64,000 bases of DNA, taken from positions 3,286,001 through 3,350,000 of the forward strand of contig OX637797.1 of the NCBI GenBank assembly GCA_951802425.1. Direction: 5' to 3'. Shown in pieces: positions 1-10,823 of the stretch. The notes under the pieces were generated by a model. That model was not told the DNA's origin and searched no databases. It was given only the letters and a program-made list of their open reading frames with translations. Numbering within the stretch: position 1 is the first letter of the stretch; every line of letters begins with the position of its first letter. The position numbers were made by a program, and so were the translations under genes. The DNA is from Clavaria fumosa (taxonomy: Eukaryota > Basidiomycota > Agaricomycetes > Agaricales > Clavariaceae).

Positions 1-338
1 GTCCACTGGACCAGGAAACTACAGAAAAACTATGTATAGGGCCTTTCTGTGCCCTGTACACTACACAATTCACTGGTATGTAGCTGTAAAGCAAAGTTCC
101 GGGCCTTTGGCACTCGGTATCTCTTGGGGAGAGTCACAGTAGACTTCCTCTGGGTCTGGTCATGTGTATCTACACACAGTAAAAATTTCACACGGTTCTG
201 TTGCACACCGTGGGCAGGGTAAAGAGAAAGAGGATGAGGGGGATAAGCTGTCACAGAGTGTGACAGTTTGAGACAGGGGTCCAGGCTAGCTGGGTTAGGA
301 CATGGGGCTAGGGCGGACAGGGGTTGATGTTAGTATTG
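1..338. other. Unassigned sequence beside an LTR, no clear gene
   Basis: The stretch lies to the left of a family A LTR, on the side where the body of a minus-strand element would be. A 74-codon open frame on the minus strand (30-254) has no recognisable domain. I see no primer-binding site next to the LTR, so I cannot say whether this is retroelement interior or unrelated DNA. Confidence 0.3.
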
Positions 339-642
339 TGTCAGACTTAGTCTCATGGTTCACACAACTTAATGTAAGGTCGATGATGACAATACTAACA
401 TAAGGGGAAAAGGGTATAAGACAGAAAAAGTTGTAGTATATATAGTGGACGGTTCGGGCGTTGCCAGTTTTCCCATGCTCGGACCCAAACGTCACGTGAT
501 GCGCCCGAGGCCTTGGTCACGTGACGCGCCATTATGTAATCCGGCAACTGTTCTGATCATGTGACTTTCCCGTGATTTTCCCACAACTCTTTTGTAATCC
601 CATCCTGACCTTTCTCATGTGCTTATGTAAGTGATCCTGACA
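339..642 (-). repeat. LTR of family A, 304 bp
   Basis: Read on the minus strand it starts TGTCAGGATC and ends TCTGACA, so it has TG...CA ends with a 6-bp inverted repeat. A second copy of exactly 304 bp lies at 26875-27178 directly after a Gypsy pol gene, which identifies it as an LTR; a third, truncated copy is at about 14703-14930. It carries CACGTG boxes at 493-498 and 518-523 and a TATA-like stretch near 440. The flanking 5-mers (334-338 and 643-647) differ, so it is not a clean solo LTR. Confidence 0.75.
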
Positions 643-803
643 TGCTAGCAGTGTTGGTTTCAATACTGTTAGCAGGAAGGTATGGAACTGGAGGATCTAC
701 TAGTCCTGTAGACCAACTGCATAAGGAATTGAGGACCTGTCTGAGTCATCCTGACTCTCAGTGACTCATTTCTGACTGCATCCAGTACCAGATCCATAAC
801 AGC

Positions 804-1124
804 ATGGCAGATGATGGAAATGACTTAGAAATAAATTTTCAAAAGCTGCAGGCAGAGATAGAGGCATTGCAGGTGGAGCAGACATGGAGGGAGAAAGAGG
901 CGGAGGAGCAGAGAAGGCAGGAGGTGGAGGAAGCAGAGCGGGTTTGGAAGGAGGCAGAGGAGCAAGTGCAGAGGGAGGCGGAGGAGGTGGAACAGGCAAG
1001 ACAGAAAGTGGAGGAGTGGAAGTGGGTGCGGGGAAGGGATTGGAGCTGGGGCTGGCTCCAGCGGAGAAAGCAACCTGTCATGACCCATACAGGATGGGAG
1101 AGTGACATTACATGTGCTATATAA
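804..1124 (+). pseudogene. Gag-like coiled-coil fragment
   Basis: An open frame of 106 codons begins MADDGNDLEINFQKLQ and continues as a charged Glu/Arg/Gln-rich heptad-like stretch (about residues 20-75), then loses character. The amino end resembles the short acidic start plus coiled coil seen at the front of many basidiomycete Gypsy Gag proteins. No zinc knuckle or protease follows; the frame stops at 1124 and the pogo end begins at 1262. It is probably the decayed start of a Gag gene, but composition alone could produce such a frame. Confidence 0.35.
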
Positions 1125-1583
1125 GGACCAACTGGCATACTCAATCTGGATTGAGTATTGTGGCCTTTTGGCTGAGTAGTCTTAAGCACCAGTAGTTGGC
1201 CTGGTGTGGCTGTCCTCACACAACCACAGGCAATGACAAGTTGCCTGCATAGAAGTACATACAGTGTAATACTGTTCCCTTGACCACAACTTTGAATTAT
1301 TATTTTCTCCATGTGATGTCAATATTTATTGCCCATATTTTTTCACTGACCAATTTAAATGCTTTCTACATGTCCCACAAAATTAAGGAATTATTACTAC
1401 CAGCAGCAAAGTCTTTTAAATCTCAATGTGAGCTGGCAGCATTGAAAAGTCACATTTCATCGTTCCTTTGACCAGTGTGATGTCACATGTGACATGTGAC
1501 ATCTGTCACAGGCTCTTGTCAGCCTCATCTCCATGCAACTCCCCCACTTGTCCAACATCATCAGGAAGCATTGGCTTCTTTGG

Positions 1584-3509
1584 TCACACCGGCTCTGGGG
1601 GCAAATTCTGCTTTGCAATGCCTTCTTCTGTCAGGTGTGCACACTCAGCCTCCCAGGCTAAAATCGCAGCTGCATGTGCGGCCTTCAACTCGTCCCATTG
1701 GGCATTGATTGCTGACCTTGCATTCTTCCTTGTAGCCCTGTTTATTGCCCTCTGTTCCTTCTCGGCAGCCTCCTCTGCCTTCCGCTGTGCCACTGTCCTC
1801 AATTTCTCCTCAAACTCATCAGCAGTCAATGCCACAGCCTTGCCATCAAAGAGCATGGTACGGTCATCCTTCTTCCGGTTCTGCTTGCTATTCAAGGCCT
1901 CATTTTGCTTGTCCAGGAACATGTGCTGGAAGATCAGCTGTGCAGATTGTCTCTCAAGCATCGAGTCTCGGGCATGAATGTGTGAATGGGCAAGTTTGAG
2001 ATTTTTGCGGAGTTCTGTGACATGCTTCTCTAGTGTGTTGCAGCTGATGTATTCTGTTGGCAGTTCTGCCAGCGTCCAGTCTGGTTCTGGAAGGTCTGGG
2101 GGAGCCTCAAGAACAGGTGCAGGTACGTTGTCAATGGCCCTCATCGGTGCTTGTGATACGAGGATAGAACCAGTGGATGTTGCATGGAGCGTCTCTGAGA
2201 GCAACTTGATGCACTTTGAAGCCACAGTCAGAGTGGGATCAATGTCCGTATCCCTTGGATGGTGATGCAGCAGTGTGGGGGATGTGAGTTCCTTGTTTTC
2301 TATTGGCTGAGTTGAGATTGTTGGTGCGTCAGAGTCCTCTTCTTCATCATATCGCTGAGCCCAGAAAGCCGCCATGATGCGCCTCACAGGGCTGCTTTGT
2401 GGCAGAGGAAAACTGCCCCTCATAGAGTGAGGGATGCTCAGTTTCATCTGGCCCACTGTTATCATTCTGGGATCAAATGGATGGATGCCCGTAGCACGGA
2501 ATGCTGCCAAAACCGTCTCCATATTGAATGCCTTGAGATATGCCTTCCCAAATATGCTGGTGAAGTCGCTCTTCCCAACCGGTCTCCTATTCTTCTCCTC
2601 AAAGGCATTTATCTCATTCTTCCAGACTGCCTTCATCTTTGCGAAGCAAGCAACATCAAGGCCTTGCAAAGCGTGAGTGCAGTGTGGTGGATAGGCCAGC
2701 AGAATGATATTGTTAGCCTGAGCAAACTGCACAACATCAATGGTGTGATGGGAGCTATGCCCATCAAGTAGCAAAATTCGTGGTTTGTTGGTGAATCCTT
2801 TCTCTTTGGTCTGTGGATTGAAGACTTTCTGGATCCATTCTAGTGCATGCGCCCCATCTGTCCAACCATTTGGGGAGTGGGAGATCCTGGACAAAAGTTA
2901 GTGGCTGTAGTTTGGCTTGGACTTGCACGTACGTCGCTCGTGCTATGTTGTCTTGACCCCACTTTGACATGAAATTTTGTCCTTTGTAGATGATCATCGG
3001 TGTCAGAGCTGTGCCATCAGCACAGATTGTAACAAGTGCAGTAACATTCTCCTGGTCAGCACTGCCTTGCTTATGTTGGGTCTTTGTGCCTCGCTGGCCA
3101 ATAACACGTTCAGGGCCTTGATTAGCTGGTGGGAATCCACTCTTGTCCATCCCGTAGATATTTTCTGGGGGAATGCTGAGATCAACAATGTACTTCTTGA
3201 CAAGGTCAAACCAGGATTTGACAGCTTCAGGATTCAGTGATTTCGCCCTCTGCATATCTAAGGGCTTGCTCCAGTGTGTCTGGAGTTTTTCATGATGTCG
3301 GTCCAAGAAACGGAAGACCCATTGCTTGCCAACTGGGTCTGTACCTCCCTCGCGACTTGTAATGACTGCATTTGCATAAGATTGAATTGCTTGATGGGAA
3401 AGTGGAAAACCGTGATCAGCAGACGCTTGAATGAAGCCAACAAGGACTTGTTCTTCTGCGACTGATAGTTTCTGTTTCTTAGAATTGAATTCACTGATGG
3501 TGGGCACAT
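1584..3509 (-). pseudogene. pogo/Tigger-like DDE transposase, central and C-terminal part
   Basis: The frame runs leftward from the insertion boundary and shows the order of a pogo transposase: a CENP-B-type helix-turn-helix (SVAEEQVLVGFI to FRFLDRHH), then the DDE core with IYGMDKSGF (first Asp), ILLLDGHSSHHT (second Asp) and the late LKAFNMETVLAAFRATGIHPF motif, then a coiled-coil tail. A 46-nt GT-AG intron (2887-2932, CTAAC branch site) joins ARAT to ISHSPNGWTDG in frame, so this half has no disabling change. The N-terminal DNA-binding segment is missing here and is found at 14926-15111. An LTR insertion starting at 3510 separates the halves. The frame can be extended 13 nt into the LTR to an accidental ATG at 3522. 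Confidence 0.85.
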
Positions 3510-3849
3510 TGTCAGGACCCATTCATTTTTCCCCTACCCAAACCAACTTTACCAACATCTACGAACCTCCCGATGGCCCTCTACAACCTCACGAACCCCT
3601 TTACACACTCCCAGAACCTGCTGTCCCCTTCCGGAAGCCTCTCCAACCTCCCCTACACTCACACAACACTCGCGAACACCATGCCATACTCGCGACACCT
3701 CCTACTACCTCACTCCATGCGCATACTCTGCCCGGACCCACCAATTCCATGCACGACACACCGCTGCACGTCTTCTTCCGCCAGCACGTGACTTGCCATG
3801 TGGCACCCCAGAGTGCCAATATGTTACCAGTGTTACGGCCATTACCCGC
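3510..3849 (+). repeat. LTR of family B, left part (split by Gypsy-1)
   Basis: It begins TGTCAGGACCCATTC and is clearly similar to the reverse complement of the right end of the solo LTR at 21985-23309 (shared blocks such as CCAAACC.ACTTTACCAACA). The similarity stops at 3849, where Gypsy-1 begins, and resumes at 13678, showing that Gypsy-1 landed inside this LTR. Confidence 0.8.
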
Positions 3850-4733
3850 TGTAGTAGGCTGAACAGGTGTTGGCTGCAACTAGGTGTTCGCGGCCAGGTT
3901 CTTCAGGGGGTCTTGTTACACAACAGGGACACTAAACAGAACCTCGGAGGATATAGAGGTTGAGTGTAAGAAATTTAGAAAGTGAGAATATACATTTGTC
4001 CGAAGTGTCCGGTGTGGGGTCCGATAGAATGCAATGTCTGGATCGAAGGTTCGAGGGGCCGGTGACGACGAAGGCCAGCAAATCGAGAGATACGACAAAG
4101 GGTGAGTCTTTTTTAATGTCAAAGTAAGATGATGACGGTCGGGAAAAACTGCCTTTCCATAGAGTCCGGTACGTACTTATATACATTTTTCTGAGTATAG
4201 CAAATCCAGTTCTACGGAAATGTCCGGAGGCTACAGAAGGCAATGCGACATCGTGTATAAGGTCATATAGGGGTCTTAATTTGTAAAGGAATCATGTGCT
4301 TTGGAGGAATGAAATGTCCGGACCACTCGTAAACTGAAGGAAAGTGTGGCTGGTACAGCAAAGGGGTACTAGGAACAATGGGCAAAGTACTGCAAAAAGG
4401 GTTGAAATGTATAAATGATTGAATGGTTGAAAGGGATCACAATATGAAATTTACAGCATGGTATATGAAATAAGGGAATGGGAATGGAATAGTGAGTATG
4501 TTGAGTGCTGACCATGCTGGAGTGATGAAATAGAAAGGCGTGGGCAGTGTGTGTGACCTGCAGGCTGTGATCGTCATGGGGGATTGGAGACTGGAGAGTC
4601 CGATATCGGATATTTATCGGACGGTGTCGGATTGTTATTGGATTGTATTGGACGCAATTGCCTTGGATCCCAGAATGTCCAGATAGTTGGTATCTGTGAT
4701 GTTTCCTTGTCTAAACCACATATTATCCTTACA
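3850..4733 (-). repeat. Gypsy-1 3' LTR
   Basis: 884 bp. On the minus strand it begins TGTAAGGATAATATGTGG and ends CAGCCTACTACA. It lacks blocks of about 20 bp and 10 bp that are present in the other LTR. Almost all substitutions relative to 12762-13673 are C/T or G/A changes at CpG sites. Confidence 0.92.
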
Positions 4734-4745
4734 TTCTCCCGTGGG
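4734..4745 (-). promoter_or_regulatory. Gypsy-1 polypurine tract
   Basis: Read on the minus strand, CCCACGGGAGAA ends directly at the TG of the 3' LTR. This is the expected place and composition for the plus-strand primer of reverse transcription, although the purine run is short. Confidence 0.6.
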
Positions 4746-4893
4746 CTGAAAATGCAACTGCCCTCAGTTGTGACCAAACAAGGCCAAATAATCGTTTGTT
4801 GATCGTGAAGTACGTGTTGTGTGGGTGCACATAGGTCCAAACACGCACTTGTGTGTTCTCCAATAACAGCAACACATCATCCATCTGAAAAAA

Positions 4894-6465
4894 ATGGAAA
4901 ACTTCGACACTCTCGTTTTCCGGAACACGGCTCAGGCAATGACGGAGGCACGGGCCATGGCGCCGGGTGAGGAATTGCCAGAGCGGGGGCAGGACAGTGG
5001 GTATGCGGAGTGGGTGCAGATGTATGGGGGTGATGCGGTACGTGGTGTTTCTTTCTTTCTTTTTCACTTTGCACTGACAAGTTTTCAGGATGATTTCCTT
5101 GCCGGCTACATTGCCGCAATCGACGATGACGTGGAGGTGGACGAAGGACTCGTCCTCATCGCGAGAAGGCTCAAAAAGTGGCGAAGGCTCCGCGGGGACA
5201 AATGGACCACCGAGTGGACGAGGAAACAGGAGGAGGCCGAAGCCGAACAGGAACGTGCGGACGAGGAGAGGGCGGCCGCCGAGAGGGTTGCAGCGGAGGC
5301 GGAGGCGGAGGAGAGGCGGACGGAGGCGACGAGAGCTGCCGAGAAGAGGGCGCGCCTCATCGTGATCAGTGACAGCGACGATGACGGCGGGGCGGCGGCG
5401 GCAGCAACAGCAACGACAGGAGCGGATGAGCCCGCTGCGGCGGTGGCGGCAACAACAATGGTATCGCAGGACATCGCGGAGCTGCATGCAGACGAGGTGG
5501 CAACTGCAGAGGTGGAGACAGGAGAGGTGCGGGTGGCAATGGCATAGGATCGGGACGGTCATCAGACCGTGTGGGGAACCGACGGGGTGACGCCCATCGG
5601 TGTTATCGAAGCGGCAGCCATGAGTGCGGTGGCCGTGGGGGGCCAGCAGACGGTGGAGGTGCCCCTCACGTTGGAGCCTCGGGTGGGCGGGCGGATGACG
5701 GCGACTCCGGTGTGGGTGGAGATCGCGAGGCGGAAGGCGGCGGAGCGGGGGCGAGGGAGGAGAAGCGGGGCGGGGGCTGATATAAAATCCCGGGCTGCGC
5801 GGCAGCCTGGAGATAAGGTAAGTGGTCGATTAAAATGTGTGAAGGTTTTAGGTGTCTGATCTAATGAATAGGAACACAATCCGGGATGTGAGGAGTGCGC
5901 CTGGAAGTGGCGCGCATGTTACGGAGTGGAGGGGATAGCGTGCCGGTGGTGCCGGACGTACAAGGTGTCGTGCAGCTTATCGGCTGTGCGAGGTAAGTAA
6001 TATTCTTTTTATTTCCATGCTGAGACAAATGATAAGTATGTTTCAGGAGTGAAAACAGAGAAGGCGGCGGTGTCCGGCACCGGGGGTAAGTCAAGGGGGT
6101 ATCAGATCCGTGTTGGCTAACGGAGCGGAGCAGGTCCGAAGGCGACGGAGGCGACCGGAGGCAAGAGGCCGAGGCGAGGTGCGACGCGGGCACCGGTTCG
6201 TGAGGAGACAACACCAGAGGAGGAGGAGGAGGAGGATGAAATTGAGGATGACAGCGTGGAGCTGGTGGAGGAGCCGTCAGCGAAGAGGAGGAAGGCGGAG
6301 GCGGGTTCTAGCCAGAAGGGAAAGGAGCGGGAGACGGCGCCAGGGGTGTCCGGACGGAAGGCGCTGGAGAGAGCGCTCGAGATGATGGAGAGGGGGGCGG
6401 ATCAGGTGAAGGCTGGGGCGGAGCTTCTCCGGATGCTCCTTCTCGGCGAGTCATTTACAGTGTAA
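4894..6465 (+). CDS. Opposite-strand accessory gene of Gypsy-1 (Zn2Cys6-like, coiled coil)
   Basis: Six exons predicted from GT-AG sites and frame: 4894-5037, 5089-5526, 5566-5817, 5872-5992, 6047-6085, 6134-6465. They join to 1326 nt with no stop before TAA, 441 residues. The second intron is only 39 nt and is the least certain. Residues about 50-180 are a charged Ala/Glu/Arg coiled coil ending in an acidic ISDSDDD patch. Exon 4 encodes a cysteine array, C-x2-C-x6-C-x7-C-x2-C-x6-C (GCEEC, KWRAC, IACRWC, YKVSC), which fits the spacing of fungal Zn2Cys6 DNA-binding domains. The C-terminal part has an acidic run, a basic KRRKAE patch that could be a nuclear localisation signal, and a leucine-rich tail (LLRMLLLGES). 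The gene lies between integrase and the 3' LTR, convergent with pol. Codons are GC-rich, unlike decayed pol. A nuclear regulatory role is inference; I know no named family for it. Confidence 0.7.
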
Positions 6466-6651
6466 ATGTTTTGTGTTTTCTTTTTTGAATGGAGTGGAAT
6501 GTTGTGTGGGAAAAGTGAGTTAGAGGGCGAGGGTGTAAGGAAAAGGTTAAAAGAACATTTTTTTATTTTTTTATATTTTTTTTGAACGTTTGGGTGTCGA
6601 TCAAATCAATGAAAATTATAGGAAAATAAAGGATACAATAGAGAAAGATGC
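6466..6651. other. T-rich spacer between two convergent genes of Gypsy-1
   Basis: It separates the stop of the opposite-strand gene from the stop of pol. T-rich runs around 6556-6590 could serve 3'-end formation of the plus-strand transcript. No open frame of note. Confidence 0.5.
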
Positions 6652-9600
6652 TTAATGGCGAGGCCGAAGTTTTCGGGTTGTTCCGGAGTGTTGCGGACGA
6701 GTTTCCGGAGCGTCGGTATCAGCGGCTTCATTGTCGGATTCATCGGATAGTTCAGCAGCTTGGGTTTCCCCATCTCTGGTATCGATGGAGTTATGTGGAG
6801 CCTCGTGTATTTGATAGCACGAGATGTCCTCGTTTATCTCCGTCGTCTGGTTGATGATAGATGTGACCGGAATCGATGTTTGCGACTGCGGATAGTAGGG
6901 AATAATGCGGAAAGCTGCATAGTGGATCTTTGAGACGGTGCCGTCGAGTCCCGAGAGAATATCTGCGCCGTATTGAGTTCGGCGGACAACGATCATCGGT
7001 CCGAAGAATCGTGGTTTTGTCTTCCGATTTAGTTCCATTTCTACGGCCGAATTACGGATCAATACCAGTGATCCGGGTTTGAAATTGTAGTCGATGATGG
7101 AGTTCCGGTGTGCGTCTATGAACTGCTTGACGGATTGTTTTCGGGCAGCGAGTACTTTATCGGCGATTGTCGCTAGATCTTCTTCCCATTTTTGTAGTTG
7201 GCAGGCACGGAGGGCTATTAGTTCCAGAGTGGTCATTGGGGCATCGGCGGTCGGAATTAAATATGTTGCTTCGGCTATGTCGAAGGGGAAAAGCGGTTCA
7301 ATGCTGTGTGCGATGTAAAATGGAGAGTGACCGGTGGATCGTTGGATTGTGGTTCATTCTGCCCAAATGACTGAAGGTAACACATCTGGCCATTTCGATT
7401 CTTCTCCGTCTGCTGCTTTGATTAACGACTCGCAGACCGACCGGTGGGCACGTTCGATGACTCCATTAGCGCAGGAGTTATATCTGGAGATACGGATGTG
7501 ACAGATTCTGTACCGTTTCTTGAGGAAATCGAGGGCCTTGATAAATGGGGTACCATTATCCGTAATGATCTCTTCTACTGCTCCCCATCGGCATAATATA
7601 TCTTCTAATATGAAGGTTCCAAGAAGTCGGGCGGTCTCGTTTCGTAGCGGTCTCGCTTCCGGATATGCAGATAATGAACATCGGGCATGGACAAGGAGGT
7701 GAAAACCGTGAGCCCTGGGTAGGAACATAGTGTCAATGTGCGCTCGACGGAAAAGACTGGCCGGGGTGGCAACCATCGGTGGAATAAAAATCTTCCGGAT
7801 CTGTCGGGTCTGACACTGGTGACAAGTACGGACAAACCATTTGACGTCTTGATCCAACATCGGCCACCAGAACCGATTTAAGAGACGTGTTTGGATTATG
7901 TAAACGCCTTTGTGGCCAAGTGAATCATGTGCCTCTATGATAATTGTGAGCTGTTTGTGGTCCGGAGGTACTACCTGGTGGCATCCGTTAGGTCGGCGAC
8001 GCCATAGCTTGTCATCAAGGATGAAGAACTTGGATGCAGAGCGGACTAATCATCGGAACTGGTTTGCGTCGATGCCGGGTGGACGGATCGAGTTTCGAAG
8101 GAAAGATTCAATTTTGCGGATCTGGTCTTCTCTTTTCTTGGCTGTGTCTGACCGGGGGATAAGAATGGCGGAAGATTTATTGGGGGCTGGTGGATCATCG
8201 GATGGTACCATCGAGTTGAGTAGCATCAATCCTGTGGGAAGTTGGAAGCCAGTATGAGCGAGACCGGAGGGGGGTGCATCAGATGGGTAGTGAGATTTCG
8301 GTGTTCGATTCATGTATTCCATAGCGAACACATAGCTCCAATCGATCCACTCTTCATGATCTTCGGACTCGGTGTCTTCCTCACCATGTCCGGCACATCG
8401 GCGTGATAATCCGTCAGCTCTGGTATGTTTATCTGTGGGGATGTGAACAAGGTCGAAATCGAAAAGCAGTATACTGGCAATCCATCAATTCATGGCAGCA
8501 TTTGGTTGAATATCCGGATTGTTTAGCATACCCTTAATAAATTTTGCGTCCATTTCGACAGTGAATTTCGGAAGACCGATAAGGTATATCCGGTACGACC
8601 GAAGGGCAGTCTGTATATTCGATTTTTGCTTGGGAGTATCGAGCCTCGCACTCGTTCCAGGTAATCGAACCGAATCTAGATGGGTACCGGACTCCATCTT
8701 CTCCAATTTGAAATAGTGCAAAGCCAATGGCGATGTTGGATGAGTCAACGGCCATGATCACAGGCCGTTCACAACGGTAATCGATCGGTTGAATGGCGGA
8801 TGAGTTGGCTATAGCGTTTTTGAGTTGGTCCATCGAATTTTGCTCTTCTTCTTCAATTTTGAATGGAACGTCCTTATGAGTTAGTCTGACGAGTGGTTGG
8901 GCAAGTACGGCGTAGTTTTTAATGAACATCCGGAGCAGTCCACAAACACCTGAAAATGATCAGACATCTGTGAGTGTTTCGCATGGAGGCCAGTCCCGGA
9001 TACGCTGAACATTGGAAGCATCCAGAATTCGCCCTTCATATGTACACGTGTGTCCGGTAACGATTGCTTCGGGTGTGCAGATTGTCGTTTTCTTGCCATT
9101 AAAGGTTCCTCCGACTTTCTTGATTCGTTGGAGCACCTGGTTAACATTATTCAAATGTTCCCAAACAAACCGCGTATTTGTGGATTCTCCAGGATCATCT
9201 TGTAGGTGCCGTCCGGAAGCTCGTATCGGGTTTCCGGGCCCTTGATTGCCACATCGTCTACGAATGGGATGGTTACATGTGGAATTTCGTCTTGTAGTAT
9301 ATGCGTGACGTCTCCATGCATAATCTGCGTTGCGTTGGTATATCCCATTGGGATGCAAGTGAGCTGTTTGGCTCCGAGAGGGGTTTGAAATGTGGTAAGG
9401 TCTCGGCTTCACTCGTCGAGAGACTGTTGATCGAAGGAGACGAATAAATCGAGAGTTCCATAGCATCCGCGTCCGGCGAATGATTCCGCAAAAACTTCCA
9501 TTATCAGGGGAACCGTGGAGTCGCCGATTGTGACTTTGTTCAATGGCTGGAGGTTATGTACGAGTCGGAGAGACTTTCCGTCCTTCTTTAACATGCAAAA

Positions 9601-10823
9601 CCACTGGGACCGATAGGAGGAGTTGGACTCTTCGTAGACTCCGGCCGCTATCTTGTCTCAGATAACCTTCAGGACTTTGTCGTAGATGCCGGGAGGAATC
9701 GGTATATTTTTGAAGATCCAAGGAACATGTTCGACTGTCGGGATAATAATTGGGTTGAAGTATTTTGCATCGAATCGTCCTTTTTCGGTCTCCGTCCAAG
9801 CGAAGGCATCTTCCTGGGCTTTAATAAGATAGTGAACAAGTTTTTCTTCATCCGGCCATAAAAATCCAGTGGGGTTTGCATTATGCGCGTCTTTCTGGTC
9901 CTGAGTATATCGGATACCAGGGGTGAAATCGGGTGGGTGTGTTGGAAGTATCGGTATGTTGGCTAGTGGGTCCGGATGCCATTGTCGGACAATCCGAAAT
10001 TCTTCGGGTACTGTTGCTTTGATCAGATTGATGCGGTTCGCGACTTTCTTATATTTCTTTCCCAAATAAACCAGTAAAACGGGGTCCGTGGACAGGGAAT
10101 TTATTTCGGGAGGATTGCTGTACAGAGGGTATGCGATATTCGGACGCGGCTGATCACATCTGTCAGTGACTGGGGGATCAACGGAATTGAGAGAAACGTT
10201 CGAGATACTGATACAAGGAAGGGGATCGAGAGGAACTAGATTTACAAAGGAAGAGGATGAGGAATTGTGAATGGAAGTAGGAGGAATGGCTGGAGCCTCG
10301 TATCTGGGTATAGTTTCTGTGTCCGCATTAATCGGAGATGAGTCCGTTGATTTGTGGATATTCGAGGCTCCAGCTCTCAAAAATCCGGGTGTGGTTTCTT
10401 GTTCTTCAAGGTTTTGCGGATCGGGATTTGCTCTTTTGTTGGCACTATGATGCACTCTCCTGTGTTTGGATCATTTAGAATAAGGTCCTGGGCCCCATGG
10501 GGATGGTCAATTGTCTGGGAGCCGGTTAACATAAAGAATGGTCATCCAATGAGAACCTCGCAGGGCAACGTGTCTGCCACTTGCATTTGAACGTGGAATG
10601 TGCACGGACTGATCTGTAGAGGGAAATTTTTGATGAGTCCGAGCGTCGGAGCGATGGTGCCATGAGAGGATTCCATGTGAATGACGGTTTCGGAGTGTAG
10701 TGGGTTGCCGAGTTTTTCCCAAACATCTCTCCGCATTGCTACAATTGAACTTCCCTGGTCGAGAAGGCATTCCGCGGCGATCCGGCTATCCAATATGCCT
10801 TCAACGATGGAGCGGAGCGGCAT
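6652..10823 (-). pseudogene. Gypsy-1 pol (protease, reverse transcriptase, RNase H, integrase), decayed
   Basis: Reading leftward: aspartic protease (CLLDQGSSIVAM, about 10760), reverse transcriptase (LRLVHNLQPLNKVT near 9540; FVDDVAIKG near 9255), RNase H (VIMAVDSSNIAIGFALFQ near 8740), then integrase with its zinc-binding end (CHQCQTRQ) and catalytic triad in HIDTMF, ITDNGTPF and NGVIERAHR (7450-7760), followed by a C-terminal domain to 6652. At least six internal stops (near 10543, 9660, 9410, 8970, 8490 and 7370) are all TGA where family alignment expects arginine, consistent with CGA to TGA. A 2-nt loss near 9180 and further shifts near 8580 add frameshifts. No chromodomain is evident at the end. 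Confidence 0.9.

Noticed and set aside
1155..1185. Sequence TGTGGCCTTTTGGCTGAGT resembling the 5' end of U2 snRNA
   Set aside because: Only about 18 bases match, and the following branch-recognition and Sm parts of U2 are not present. Could be a chance match or a tiny relic.
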